Positions 19,740-27,416 of a stretch of DNA of 64,000 bases are shown here, in pieces. The DNA is from Roseiarcus sp963829505 (lineage in GTDB: Bacteria > Pseudomonadota > Alphaproteobacteria > Rhizobiales > Beijerinckiaceae). The stretch lies in assembly GCA_963829505.1 (NCBI GenBank), contig CAWHIL010000001.1:992001-1056000 (forward strand). Reading direction: 5' to 3'. The notes under the pieces were generated by a model that worked only from the letters and a program-made list of their open reading frames with translations, ran no database searches and had not been told where the DNA came from. Each line of letters opens with the position of its first letter. The first letter of the stretch is position 1. Position numbers and translations under genes: made by a program.

Positions 19740-20624
19740 ATGGCGAGAGGGACGAGCCTCGTCCATTGGCGGGCGGCGATTGCGGCGGCGGCGCTCGTTT
19801 CCGCCTTCGGGCCCGCTTCCGCGGTCGATCTTCCCCCCGCGCCGATCTTGCCGGCCGCCTCGCCGGCGGGCGCGGACGAGTTTGCCGGCTGGTACCTGCG
19901 CGGCGACGTCGGCGCCGGGTTCGAGAGCGCAGCCGGTCTCGAGCCGGCGGGAAACTGGACGGTCCCCGACGCCGCCGCGGCGCTCGCTCCGCCCGTCGCC
20001 GACTTGTTCGAGCGCGCCTCGCTGTCGCCGTCGGGCACGGTCGACGCCGGCCTCGGCTATGCCGTCAATCCCTGGTTCAGGACCGACGCCACGCTCGAAT
20101 ACCGCTTCGGCGCCCGGCTGCAATCGACGCTCGCCGTCGCGGATCCGGGCGGACCGGCGGTTGCGTACGATCGCTTGTCGGGCGGCGTCGCGTCGATCGC
20201 GGCGCTCCTCAATGGCTACGCTTTCCTCGGGAGCTATTGGGGCGTTACGCCGTTCGTCGGCGCGGGATTGGGCTTCGCCGACAACGCCCTGTCGGGCGTA
20301 TCGGACCAGGGCTTCGCGCTCGGCGCCGGAAGCGGCGCCCCCATCGGGGGGTTCTTCTCCAACGCCTCGAAGTCGTCGTTCGCCTTTGCCGTGATGGCGG
20401 GGATCGACGTCGACCTCGCGCCGAACCTCAAGCTCGAACTCGGCTACCGCTACCTGAACCTCGGCTCGCTTGCGGTCGGGGCGGCGCATTGCTTCGCCGC
20501 CCAGGCGGCCTGCGCGGCCGGCGCGAACAGCGTCGTGGCTGCAACGACGCGCGGGACGCTCGCCTCGAACGAGTTCCGGCTCGGTCTTGTCTATCTCGTC
20601 GGCGAGCCCGCGGCCGGTCGATAA
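19740..20624 (+). CDS. Outer membrane beta-barrel protein
   Basis: The protein has 294 residues. A cleavable signal peptide ends at about GPASA-VDLPP (residue 28). The mature part is rich in alternating hydrophobic/polar segments and aromatic girdles (GWYLRGDVGAGF, KLELGYRYLNLG) and ends with FRLGLVYLVGEPAAGR. This is the style of OmpA/Omp25-like rhizobial porins of the opacity family. It is probably an 8-stranded barrel, with a role in envelope integrity or surface properties. Two cysteines near residue 250 may form a loop disulfide. It is monocistronic. Confidence 0.82.
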   Translation: MARGTSLVHWRAAIAAAALVSAFGPASAVDLPPAPILPAASPAGADEFAGWYLRGDVGAGFESAAGLEPAGNWTVPDAAAALAPPVADLFERASLSPSGTVDAGLGYAVNPWFRTDATLEYRFGARLQSTLAVADPGGPAVAYDRLSGGVASIAALLNGYAFLGSYWGVTPFVGAGLGFADNALSGVSDQGFALGAGSGAPIGGFFSNASKSSFAFAVMAGIDVDLAPNLKLELGYRYLNLGSLAVGAAHCFAAQAACAAGANSVVAATTRGTLASNEFRLGLVYLVGEPAAGR

Positions 20625-20807
20625 GAAGCGCGCGGCAAGTTCGCGGAGCCTCGTTCGCGTCGCTCCGCCGTTCACATGGACGTGAAGCGCCAGGTTTCCG
20701 GCGGCCGCCGCGCCGCCGCCGTTGCCATCGCGGGCCGACGATTGTAGCGATTGCGTTCGCGGCCGCCGGTCTCCTTGAAGGCGGACGCCATCTTCCCTGA
20801 AGGCGCC

Positions 20808-21749
20808 ATGACCGACGCGACCGCGCCTCAGGCGGGCCTTCTCCGCTCCGCCTGGGCGAACCCGATCCTGCTCCTCGTGCTGACGACCCTGATCTGGGCC
20901 GGCCATTCGGTCGTCGGGCGCCTCGCGGTTGGCGAGATCGGCCCGATGACGTTGACCACAATGCGCTGGGGGCTCGCGCTTCCGCCGATCCTCATGGCCG
21001 CGCGGCCGTCGCTGCGGCGCGACTGGCCGACCTTACGCGCCCACTGGCCCTATCTCATCGCGATGGGGACGCTCGGCTTCACCGCCTTCAACGCGCTCTT
21101 CTACGTTGCCGCGCACCTCACGAGCGCCCTCAATCTCGCAATCATCCAGGGCGGAATTCCAGCGCTCGTTCTCATTGGCGCTCGCGTCTTTCTCGGCGTC
21201 CGCTTCACCGCATTGCAGGCGCTGGGCGCCGCAGTGACGATGGTCGGGGTTGCAACCATCGCGGCCCAGGGCGAACTCGCCCGCCTCATGGCGCTCGCCT
21301 TCAACGGCGGCGACGCGATGATGCTCGTCGCGGTCGCGCTCTACGCCGGATACACGGTGGCGTTGCGCGAGCGTCCACCCGTCTCGGGCCTCAGCCTCCT
21401 CGCCGGCATGGCGCTCGCGGCTTTCGTCACCTCGCTGCCGCTCATGGTATGGGAGATCGCCTCGGGCGGCTTTGTCTGGCCGACGGCGACGGGGCTCATG
21501 GCCAGCGTTTATGCCGCGCTCGGCGTCGCCTTCGCCTCGCAGTTGTTCTACATGCGAGGCGTCGAACTGATCGGACCGGGTCGCGCAGGCGTCTTCGTCA
21601 ATCTCGTGCCGGTGTTCGGGGCGATCATGGCCGTCGTGCTGCTCGGCGAGCCGTTCAAGACCTATCACCTCGTCGCGCTGATCCTCGTCGTCGGCGGCAT
21701 CGCCATCGCCCAGAGGAGCGCGACCATCCCTTCAACCCGAGCCCGCTGA
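20808..21749 (+). CDS. EamA/DMT-family exporter
   Basis: This 313-residue integral membrane protein has about ten helices arranged as two EamA repeats. The first repeat starts LLLVLTTLIWAGHSVVGRLAV and the second includes DAMMLVAVALYAGYTVALR. The C-terminal segment GPGRAGVFVNLVPVFGAIMAVVLLGE is the most conserved block of the family. DMT exporters move amino acids, purines or other metabolites out of the cell; the substrate is unknown. The ATG at 20808 is preceded by GAAGG and starts just before the first membrane helix. Confidence 0.88.
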   Translation: MTDATAPQAGLLRSAWANPILLLVLTTLIWAGHSVVGRLAVGEIGPMTLTTMRWGLALPPILMAARPSLRRDWPTLRAHWPYLIAMGTLGFTAFNALFYVAAHLTSALNLAIIQGGIPALVLIGARVFLGVRFTALQALGAAVTMVGVATIAAQGELARLMALAFNGGDAMMLVAVALYAGYTVALRERPPVSGLSLLAGMALAAFVTSLPLMVWEIASGGFVWPTATGLMASVYAALGVAFASQLFYMRGVELIGPGRAGVFVNLVPVFGAIMAVVLLGEPFKTYHLVALILVVGGIAIAQRSATIPSTRAR

Positions 21750-21775
21750 GGGCTTTAAGCGGAGGAGAGTTCGTC

Positions 21776-22444
21776 ATGGGACGCTGGATCGAGCTGAAAC
21801 CCGAGGGCGCCGGGCCGATCGCCGCCTGGCGCGCCGACCCGCCCGGGCCGCCGCGCGGCGGGATTGTCGTCATCCAGGAGATCTTCGGCGTCAACGCGCA
21901 TATCCGCGAGGTGACCGACCGCTTCGCTGCGGAGGGCTACGTCGCGGTGGCGCCGGCCATCTTCGATCATGTCGAGAAGGGGTTCGACGTCGGCTACGAC
22001 GCGGAGTCGCGGGCGCGCGCCATGCCGCTCATGGGCAAGCTCGACTTCGACCAGGTGCTGCGCGACGCAGTCGCGGCGATCGCCGTCGCGAGCGAGGGCG
22101 GCAAGGTCGGAATCGTCGGCTATTGTTTCGGCGGGACGGTCGCCTGGGCCGCTGCCGCGAAGCTTCCCGGCCTTTCCGCCGCGGTCGGCTACTACGGCGG
22201 GCGCGTTCTTTCGATGCAGGAGCTTCAGCCGCAGATCCCGGTGATGCTTCATTTCGGCGAGAAGGACGCGCACATTCCGATCGCCGACGTTCGATCGTTC
22301 GCCGGCTCGCATCCGGACGTTCCCGTCCACATCTATCCCGCGGACCACGGCTTCAACTGCGATCATCGCGCAAGCTACGACGCAGCGAGCGCCGCGCTCG
22401 CGTGGACGCGGACGCTGGAGTTCTTCAGGAAGTACGTGGGATGA
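21776..22444 (+). CDS. Dienelactone hydrolase family protein
   Basis: This 222-residue alpha/beta hydrolase has Cys as nucleophile in GYCFGGT (about residues 117-123), the conserved QEIFGVN glutamate near the N-terminus, the acid in LHFGEKDAHIP, and His in ADHGFNCD. This is the classical Cys-Asp-His triad of carboxymethylenebutenolidase, which opens dienelactones in chlorocatechol degradation. Many bacteria carry paralogues with other lactone or ester substrates. A strong GGAGGAGAG precedes the ATG at 21776, 26 nt after the EamA gene, so the two are probably co-transcribed. Confidence 0.9.
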   Translation: MGRWIELKPEGAGPIAAWRADPPGPPRGGIVVIQEIFGVNAHIREVTDRFAAEGYVAVAPAIFDHVEKGFDVGYDAESRARAMPLMGKLDFDQVLRDAVAAIAVASEGGKVGIVGYCFGGTVAWAAAAKLPGLSAAVGYYGGRVLSMQELQPQIPVMLHFGEKDAHIPIADVRSFAGSHPDVPVHIYPADHGFNCDHRASYDAASAALAWTRTLEFFRKYVG

Positions 22445-22459
22445 GCCGCCCACGGCTCA
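22442..22459. terminator. Short hairpin between convergent genes
   Basis: GAGCCG (22443-22448) and CGGCTC (22453-22458) form a tight hairpin at the junction of two convergent genes whose stops are only 12 nt apart. It overlaps the end of both coding regions and lacks a U-run, so it is at best a weak bidirectional stop. Confidence 0.35.
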
Positions 22460-23092
22460 CATCCATACGAGAACCGGCGCCTTGCGCAGATAGTCGCGCG
22501 ACACGAGCTGCTTGACGAGGAAATCGGCGACGTCCGGGCGCGAGACGACGCCATTGCGCCATTGCGACGGTTCGGCGAGGACCTTGTATCGGCCGGTTTC
22601 GGGGCCGGGAAGAAGGACGCCCGGCCTGACGATTGTCCAGTCGAGCGCGCTCGCCTCGATCAGGCGCTCCTGCGCGCCCTTGTCGTCGTAGGCGCGTCCG
22701 AGAAACAGGTTGAAGGGCGCGGCTTGCGTCCAGTGGATGGCGCGCCGGCTCTCGCCCGCGCCGAAGCCGGTGACCGCGATCAGCCGCCTGACGTTCGCGC
22801 GCTCCATGGCCGGCGCGAGCACGGCGGTCGCCTCCGAGAAGAGGCTGACCTTCGCCATGAGGTCGCGCGCCGGCACGCCGAGCGTCTGGATGACGGCGTC
22901 GACGCCGTCGAGCGCGTTCCCGACGTCGTCCGCGCTCAGCGCGTCGCCACGGCGCTTCTCGAGATTACGGTCGGAGACGCCGATCTTGTCCGCCGAGCGG
23001 GCGAAGGCGCGGACCCGATGGCCGGCCCTGAGCGCGGTCCTGACCGTCTCGAGGCCAAGGCCCCTGCTCGCGCCGATGATGAGGACACGCAT
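22457..23092 (-). CDS. NAD(P)-binding Rossmann protein (atypical SDR)
   Basis: The protein has 211 residues. The N-terminal dinucleotide-binding loop is MRVLIIGASRGLGLETVRTAL (GxxxGxG), followed by the HRVRAFARSADK strand expected to contact the NADP phosphate. Later motifs LIAVTGFGAGESRRA, WTIVRPGVLLPG and SRPDVADFLV fit the NmrA-like/atypical SDR group, which often acts as redox sensor or flavin reductase. No clear YxxxK catalytic motif is visible, favouring a sensor or an atypical reductase. It lies downstream of metF on the same strand. Confidence 0.82.
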   Translation of the reverse strand: MRVLIIGASRGLGLETVRTALRAGHRVRAFARSADKIGVSDRNLEKRRGDALSADDVGNALDGVDAVIQTLGVPARDLMAKVSLFSEATAVLAPAMERANVRRLIAVTGFGAGESRRAIHWTQAAPFNLFLGRAYDDKGAQERLIEASALDWTIVRPGVLLPGPETGRYKVLAEPSQWRNGVVSRPDVADFLVKQLVSRDYLRKAPVLVWM

Positions 23093-23103
23093 GCGTCGCC
23101 GCC

Positions 23104-24012
23104 TCACGCCGCCGCGGCTTCGGCCTTGGCCTTCGGCCGGAGCCCGATCAGATGGCAGATGGCAAAGACGAGGTCGGCGCGGTTCATGGTGTAGAAGTGC
23201 AGTTCCTCGACCCCGTGGTCGATGAGGTCGATGACCTGCTCGGCGCACACCGCCGCTGCGACGAGGCGGCGGGTGGCGGGATCGTCCTCGAGCCCGTCGA
23301 AGCGGTCGGCGAGCCAGCGGGGCACGCTGGCCCCCGTCCGCCTGGCGAAATTCGCCGTCTGGCGGAAGTTCTGAACCGGGAAGATGCCCGGCACGATCGG
23401 CACGTCGAGCCCCGCCGCCTCGGCCACGTCACGGAAGCGGAAGAAGCAGGAGTTATCGAAGAAGAACTGGGTGATCGCGCGGTCGGCGCCGGCCGCGACC
23501 TTGCGCTTCAAGACGTCGATGTCGTGCAGGAGATTGGGGCTCTGCGGATGCTTCTCGGGGTAGGTCCCGACCGAGACCTCGAAGCCGCCGATCTCCTTGG
23601 CGTCGGCGACGAGTTCGGCGGTCGTGCGGTAGCCGTCGGGATGGGCCTCGTAGGGCGCGTCGAGCCCGTTCGGCGGATCGCCGCGGAGCGCAACGATGTG
23701 GCGCACGCCCGCCCCGTGATAGGCGGCCAGCGTGTCGCGGATCTCGTCGCGCGAGGCGCCGACGCAGGTCAGATGCGCCGCGGGTTTCAGCGTCGTCTCG
23801 CGGACAAGGCGGGCGACCGTCGCGTGGGTGCGCTCGCGAGTCGTTCCGCCCGCGCCATAGGTGACGGAGACGAAGGCGGGCCCGAGCGGCTCGAGCCGGC
23901 GCGCGGCGTCCCAAAGGTTCGCCTCCATCTCGGCCGTCTTCGGCGGGAAGAACTCGAACGAGACGCTGACCGGCGCGCCGGACCGGCTCGGCAGAACGGG
24001 CTTGGCGTTCAT
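23104..24012 (-). CDS. metF: 5,10-methylenetetrahydrofolate reductase
   Basis: This 302-residue FAD-containing TIM-barrel enzyme reduces methylene-THF to methyl-THF for methionine synthesis. Diagnostic segments are SFEFFPPKTAEME at the N-terminus, FVSVTYGAGGTTRERT, AHLTCVGASRDEI, HIVALRGDPP and the ITQFFFDNSCFFRFRD region. The gene starts 1 nt after the upstream ArsR-methyltransferase regulator, so it belongs to that regulated operon. MetF linked to such a regulator is a known alphaproteobacterial arrangement for S-adenosyl-methionine or -homocysteine responsive control. Confidence 0.95.
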   Translation of the reverse strand: MNAKPVLPSRSGAPVSVSFEFFPPKTAEMEANLWDAARRLEPLGPAFVSVTYGAGGTTRERTHATVARLVRETTLKPAAHLTCVGASRDEIRDTLAAYHGAGVRHIVALRGDPPNGLDAPYEAHPDGYRTTAELVADAKEIGGFEVSVGTYPEKHPQSPNLLHDIDVLKRKVAAGADRAITQFFFDNSCFFRFRDVAEAAGLDVPIVPGIFPVQNFRQTANFARRTGASVPRWLADRFDGLEDDPATRRLVAAAVCAEQVIDLIDHGVEELHFYTMNRADLVFAICHLIGLRPKAKAEAAAA

Positions 24013-24013
24013 C

Positions 24014-25033
24014 TCAGGCGTACTCCGTCGCGGTCGTGAAGGCGTCCGAGATGACCCGCGGGTCTTCGGCGAGCCACAGCGCCACCGTCAGCTTGCCGGA
24101 CTCGCCGGCAGCGGGTTCGACCCGCACGGCGCGCTGGGCCAGGAGGCCGGCCTCGGCGAGAAAGCCCTCGATCTCGCTCAAGGGGAAGCCGAGGCGCCGG
24201 TGGGCGAAGTCGGCCTGCAGAAACTCCTGCGCGTGAGCCTCGAAATCGACCACCACGAGCCGTCCAGAGGGCGCGAGCGCGCGCGCCGCCTCCTTCAGGG
24301 CGCGGGCCGGATCGTCGAGGAAGTGCAGCACCTGATGGATCACGACGAGGTCGTAGCCGTCGCGCTCGACCGGCGGGGCGTAGATGTCGCCCTGGCGAAG
24401 CTGGACGTTGCGCAAAGCCGCCCGCTCGACGCGGTCGCGGGCGAGCGCCAGCATCGCCGCGCTCTGGTCGATCCCGACCGCGCGCTGGGCGCGGGGCGCG
24501 AGAAGCTCGAGCATTCGCCCGGTTCCCGTTCCGAGGTCGAGCAGATGACGAAACGGCCTGTCGCCGATGAGGGCGATCAGCGCCGCCTCGACCCGCTCCT
24601 CGGAGGCGTGCAGGGCGCGGATGCGGTCCCAGTCGGCGGCCTGCTCGGCGAAGTAGGCGGCGGCCTGCCGGCTGCGCGTCTCGCGCACGGCCTCGAGACG
24701 GAGGCGGTCGGCGGCGAGCGCGGGATCGCGCGGATCGAGGCGGCCGACGAGGTCGCGGGCGAGATCGCCGCCGTCCTCGGCCAGGCGGAAGAAGGCCCAG
24801 GCGCCCTCGCGCTGACGCGCCGCAAGGCCGGCCTCGGCGAGCAGCTTCAGATGGCGCGAGACGCGCGGCTGCGACTGGCCGAGGATGGCGACGAGTTCGC
24901 TGACCGTCAGCTCCGCCTCGCTGAGGAGGGCGAGGATCCGAAGCCGCGTCGCCTCTCCGGCCGCCTCGAGGCTGGCGAGCAGGGTCGGGAAGGGCGTGGG
25001 GGGAGGCGCGGGCGCAAACCGGTCATGAGACAT
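24014..25033 (-). CDS. ArsR-family HTH fused to a SAM-dependent methyltransferase domain
   Basis: The protein has 339 residues. An ArsR winged helix (residues ~15-95: LRILALLSEAELTVSELVAILGQSQPRVSRHLKLLAEAGLAARQREGAWAFF) is joined to a class I methyltransferase domain with motif I LLDLGTGTGRMLELLAP, the acidic GIDQSAAML and DLVVIHQVLHFLDDP. Such fusions act as regulators that sense SAM/SAH through the methyltransferase pocket (SahR/SamR-like) and control methionine-cycle genes, consistent with metF being next. The ATG at 25033 lies inside a perfect palindrome (25028-25051), implying tight autoregulation. A TTG at 25069 is a less likely start. Confidence 0.87.
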   Translation of the reverse strand: MSHDRFAPAPPPTPFPTLLASLEAAGEATRLRILALLSEAELTVSELVAILGQSQPRVSRHLKLLAEAGLAARQREGAWAFFRLAEDGGDLARDLVGRLDPRDPALAADRLRLEAVRETRSRQAAAYFAEQAADWDRIRALHASEERVEAALIALIGDRPFRHLLDLGTGTGRMLELLAPRAQRAVGIDQSAAMLALARDRVERAALRNVQLRQGDIYAPPVERDGYDLVVIHQVLHFLDDPARALKEAARALAPSGRLVVVDFEAHAQEFLQADFAHRRLGFPLSEIEGFLAEAGLLAQRAVRVEPAAGESGKLTVALWLAEDPRVISDAFTTATEYA

Positions 25034-25051
25034 AAAGATATGTTTATGTCT
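25028..25051. promoter_or_regulatory. Palindromic operator of the ArsR-methyltransferase gene
   Basis: AGACATAAA (25028-25036) and TTTATGTCT (25043-25051) are perfectly complementary around a GATATG spacer, covering the start codon of the regulator. It fits ArsR-family operators of methionine regulators (CATAAA...TTTATG type). Occupancy would stop transcription of the regulator, metF and perhaps the downstream NAD-binding gene. Confidence 0.82.
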
Positions 25052-25553
25052 AATTCGATAGGGGAGCAAGGGGCATTTGCGAAACGTTCAAAATCATGCA
25101 CTCGAAACGGAATTTTTCCGCCTGGCTGCGGTGTGGCCGCTTTTGCGGCACCCCTGCATCTCTCCATAAGCAGAATACCAAGAAACATGATACTGGAAAA
25201 GAGAATTACGTAAGGCATTGAAGCCCGGGCGATTTCAGGGGGGCGGATGGGCGGCGAGGAAGATCGAAGAGGCGTTCAGGCGGCTCGAGCCCGGCGTCCC
25301 GCAACCGTCGGCGGGCCAATTCAACGCACAATATGAGTTGAAATAACAGGGAGAGTTTTCGAACGGAACAGGGAGGGTTTTCGCTCGAACAGGGACGGTT
25401 TTTGCACGATCAGGGGAGTTTCCGAGGCCCCAACCTGATGGAGGCGCGGCGTGCGAGGGGGCCGTCGAAAAACCTGTTCCGCCCCATGGAGCGCCTCGTC
25501 CGTCCGCGGCGCTGTGCGGCGGGAGGTCGGGCGCCCGGCGAAACAGGCGTTCT
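25052..25553. other. Intergenic region upstream of the metF operon
   Basis: About 500 nt without a supportable gene. The first 170 nt are AT-richer and presumably contain the promoter of the ArsR-methyltransferase-metF operon. The middle (25345-25414) holds the second copy of the periodic 21-22 bp repeat. The last part carries the 3' flank of the SMP-30 gene. Short hydrophobic reading frames on the minus strand around 25100-25218 have no family resemblance. Confidence 0.45.
25345..25414 (-). repeat. Periodic 21-22 bp tandem repeat, second copy (inverted)
   Basis: GAACAGGG-like hexamers recur at 25345, 25367, 25388 and 25409 (spacings 22, 21 and 21), each followed by GAG/GGG/CGG and a T-run. 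This is the reverse complement of the unit at 16252-16334, with the same copy number and periodicity. It lies between two minus-strand genes. Confidence 0.78.
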
Positions 25554-26482
25554 TCAGCCGGGCAGGTCGAAGCGCATGAGCCCGTTCTCCTGGAGGCCGG
25601 CGCACCAGACCGTCCGCCCGGCGCGGCAGACGCCGGTCACCATCGCATAGCCGCCGTCCGTCCATTTGAAGTCGTACACGGGGGCGCCCGTCTCGTCGTA
25701 GGCCGCGACCCAGGCGACGCGCGAGGGTTTCGGCTGGATGCTTTCCGGCAGCCGCGCGACGAGGCGGCGGAGCGCAAGCGGCAGCCGGTGCAGCCGTGCG
25801 AGCGCCGGGTTCGGCTCGGAGGCGAGCGCGACCCAGACGAGGCCGTCGGCGTCGGCGCCGAGATTGTCGGGAAAGCCCGGAAGGTCGGCGATCGTCGCCG
25901 GCGCGGCCGCTGCTCCGTCCACGAGCGGAAAGCGCAGCAGGCGGCGCCCGTCGTCTCCGCGACGATCAGGCTCCGCCCGTCGCGGGTTAGAACGAGGCCG
26001 TTGGCGAAGCTCAGCCCCTCGGCCAGCCGAGTCAGCGCGCCGCCGGCGGCAAGGCGATAGAGGCGGCCGGTCGGCACATTCTCGACGACGTCCCTCTTCC
26101 AGCGATCGACCGTGTAGCGCATCGAGGAGACGGTGAAGACAAGGTCGCCGCCGGGCGCGGCGACGACGTTGCTGCAAAAGATGAGGCGCTCCTCGCCGTC
26201 GGCCGAGACGAGCGTCGTCAGCGCCCCGGTCTCGAGATCGAGGCTCAGAACGCCGGTCGGGCTGTCGCAGATCAGAAGCCGTCCGTCGGCCGTCGCCTCG
26301 AGCCCGAGCGGCCGGCCGGCGGTTCTCGCGATCTCGCGCGGCGGCCCAACGGCGCCCGGATGGAGCGCCAGAATGCGCCCGTCGGCGAGGCCGGTGTAAA
26401 TCGTCCCGTCCGGGCCGGCGACGACATCCTCCGGCCCGGCGCCCGGCAGGGGAACGAGCGTATAGGGCGGCGGGCTGGTCAT
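25554..26482 (-). pseudogene. SMP-30/gluconolactonase-like beta-propeller, one apparent frameshift
   Basis: The corrected product is about 309 residues. The start at 26482 has GGAGG 6-10 nt upstream. The propeller pattern of the SMP-30/strictosidine synthase-like group is visible: GPEDVVAGPDGTIYTGLADGRIL, PLGLEATADGRLLICDS, FANGLVLTRDGRSLIVAETT and, in the second frame, FPDNLGADADGLVWVALAS. The frame breaks at a CCC run near 25947 where one base appears to be missing; after this, RLLRFPLVDG continues the blade sequence. Family members hydrolyse lactones or organophosphates in a metal-dependent way. The gene overlaps an antitoxin remnant by 4 nt at its start. Confidence 0.75.
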
Positions 26483-26592
26483 GGCGTTTCCTCCGCGTTC
26501 TCGTACAGCCCTTCGCGCGTCGATTGCGCCCGATCCAGAACGGGCCGCTTCTCCTGACGCCGAAGCAGGGCGGCCCATGCGCGTTTTGAAGT
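26479..26592 (-). pseudogene. Remnant of a Phd/YefM-type antitoxin (C-terminal part)
   Basis: The minus-strand reading TSKRAWAALLRRQEK...STREGLYENAEE resembles the C-terminus of the intact antitoxin at 27064-27330 (ASKSARAALLSRLEN...WTREELYEDER). Only the toxin-binding tail remains; the DNA-binding half is missing and no start codon is apparent. Its stop codon overlaps the SMP-30 start (ATGA). This looks like the leftover of a duplication of the toxin-antitoxin module. Confidence 0.6.
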
Positions 26593-26608
26593 CAAAAAAT
26601 ACGATGCT

Positions 26609-27067
26609 CTACGGTTGGTCCACCGATGCGAAGAGCGCGTGGAGCAAAGGGTGGCGAGGCGAGACATAGGGATTGACCACCGTCACGCCTCCCCAGGTGA
26701 ACCCTGCCTGAAAATCTTCGGACAGCAGAATCCGGCAGCCGGAGCGCGAGGCCGCGGAGAGGATGACCGCGTCCCAAATCGTCAACCGGTGATCGGTTGC
26801 GAGGTCGGCGGCGGTGAGCATGACCTCGGACGACGTCTCGACGACCGGAAAGGCGTCGCGCCAATTCAGAAGCGCGTCTCGAGCCTCCGCCCGCGACCGT
26901 CCGCCTTTGCGCACAAGCACATTGAACAGTTCTCCGAGAACCTGCGCAGGAATGACAGCGGCCTCTTCAGGCAGCCGACGGACAAGGGCGAGGGACGCCT
27001 CCCGCCGCCCCTCGTCGTTGACCCCTTCGGCATAGGCGAGAACGTTCGTGTCGATGGCGGCTCTCAC
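26609..27067 (-). CDS. PIN-domain (VapC-like) toxin ribonuclease
   Basis: The protein has 152 residues. PIN-domain acidic residues are present: D6 in AAIDTNVLAYAEG, E in LGELFNVLVRK, D in TIWDAVILSAA and D in LLSEDFQAG. VapC-like toxins cleave tRNA or rRNA in a Mg-dependent manner. The GTG start overlaps the stop of the upstream antitoxin (GTGA), ensuring coupled translation. The antitoxin is Phd/YefM-like, not AbrB-like. Confidence 0.87.
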   Translation of the reverse strand: MRAAIDTNVLAYAEGVNDEGRREASLALVRRLPEEAAVIPAQVLGELFNVLVRKGGRSRAEARDALLNWRDAFPVVETSSEVMLTAADLATDHRLTIWDAVILSAASRSGCRILLSEDFQAGFTWGGVTVVNPYVSPRHPLLHALFASVDQP

Positions 27068-27330
27068 CGCTCGTCCTCGTACAGCTCCTCGCGCGTCCAG
27101 CGGGACGCGTTGACGGCGGCCTGATTCTCAAGACGGGACAAGAGCGCGGCCCGGGCGCTTTTCGAAGCCGGATCCCCGCCGCCGGCCGGAACGAGTCGAG
27201 CGACCGGCTTGCCGTGGCTTGTCACCACGTAACTTCGACCCTCTCGCACGCCGCGCAAGAGGAGAGAGAACTTCCGGTTGGCTTCGGCGGAGGACACGGC
27301 TTCGTCAACTCGCCGATCATATGTAGTCAT
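27064..27330 (-). CDS. Phd/YefM-family antitoxin
   Basis: This 88-residue protein has an N-terminal Phd fold typical of type II antitoxins: VSSAEANRKFSLLLRGVREGRSYVVTSHGKPVARLVPA. The charged C-terminal tail wraps the toxin. It is expected to bind DNA and repress the operon. An imperfect TTGC(T/C)TA...AGGCAA inverted repeat lies directly upstream of the start (about 27331-27348) and may be its operator. It is paired by a 4-nt overlap with the PIN toxin. Confidence 0.87.
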   Translation of the reverse strand: MTTYDRRVDEAVSSAEANRKFSLLLRGVREGRSYVVTSHGKPVARLVPAGGGDPASKSARAALLSRLENQAAVNASRWTREELYEDER

Positions 27331-27416
27331 ATTGCCTACAATAGCAAAGTTGCAGAAAATGGCAAGCCTGCCAACGGCGCCTTGCCCAATCGTCCCGCCC
27401 ATGTTAGAAACAAAAC

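Noticed and set aside
19664..20906. Long frames on both strands over the outer membrane protein region
   Set aside because: Only the 19740-20624 frame has a signal peptide and beta-barrel pattern; the others are Arg/Gly-rich shadows.
24907..25218. Short hydrophobic minus-strand frame upstream of the metF operon
   Set aside because: It overlaps the start of the ArsR-methyltransferase gene and its operator region, and shows no family or periodic coding signal.
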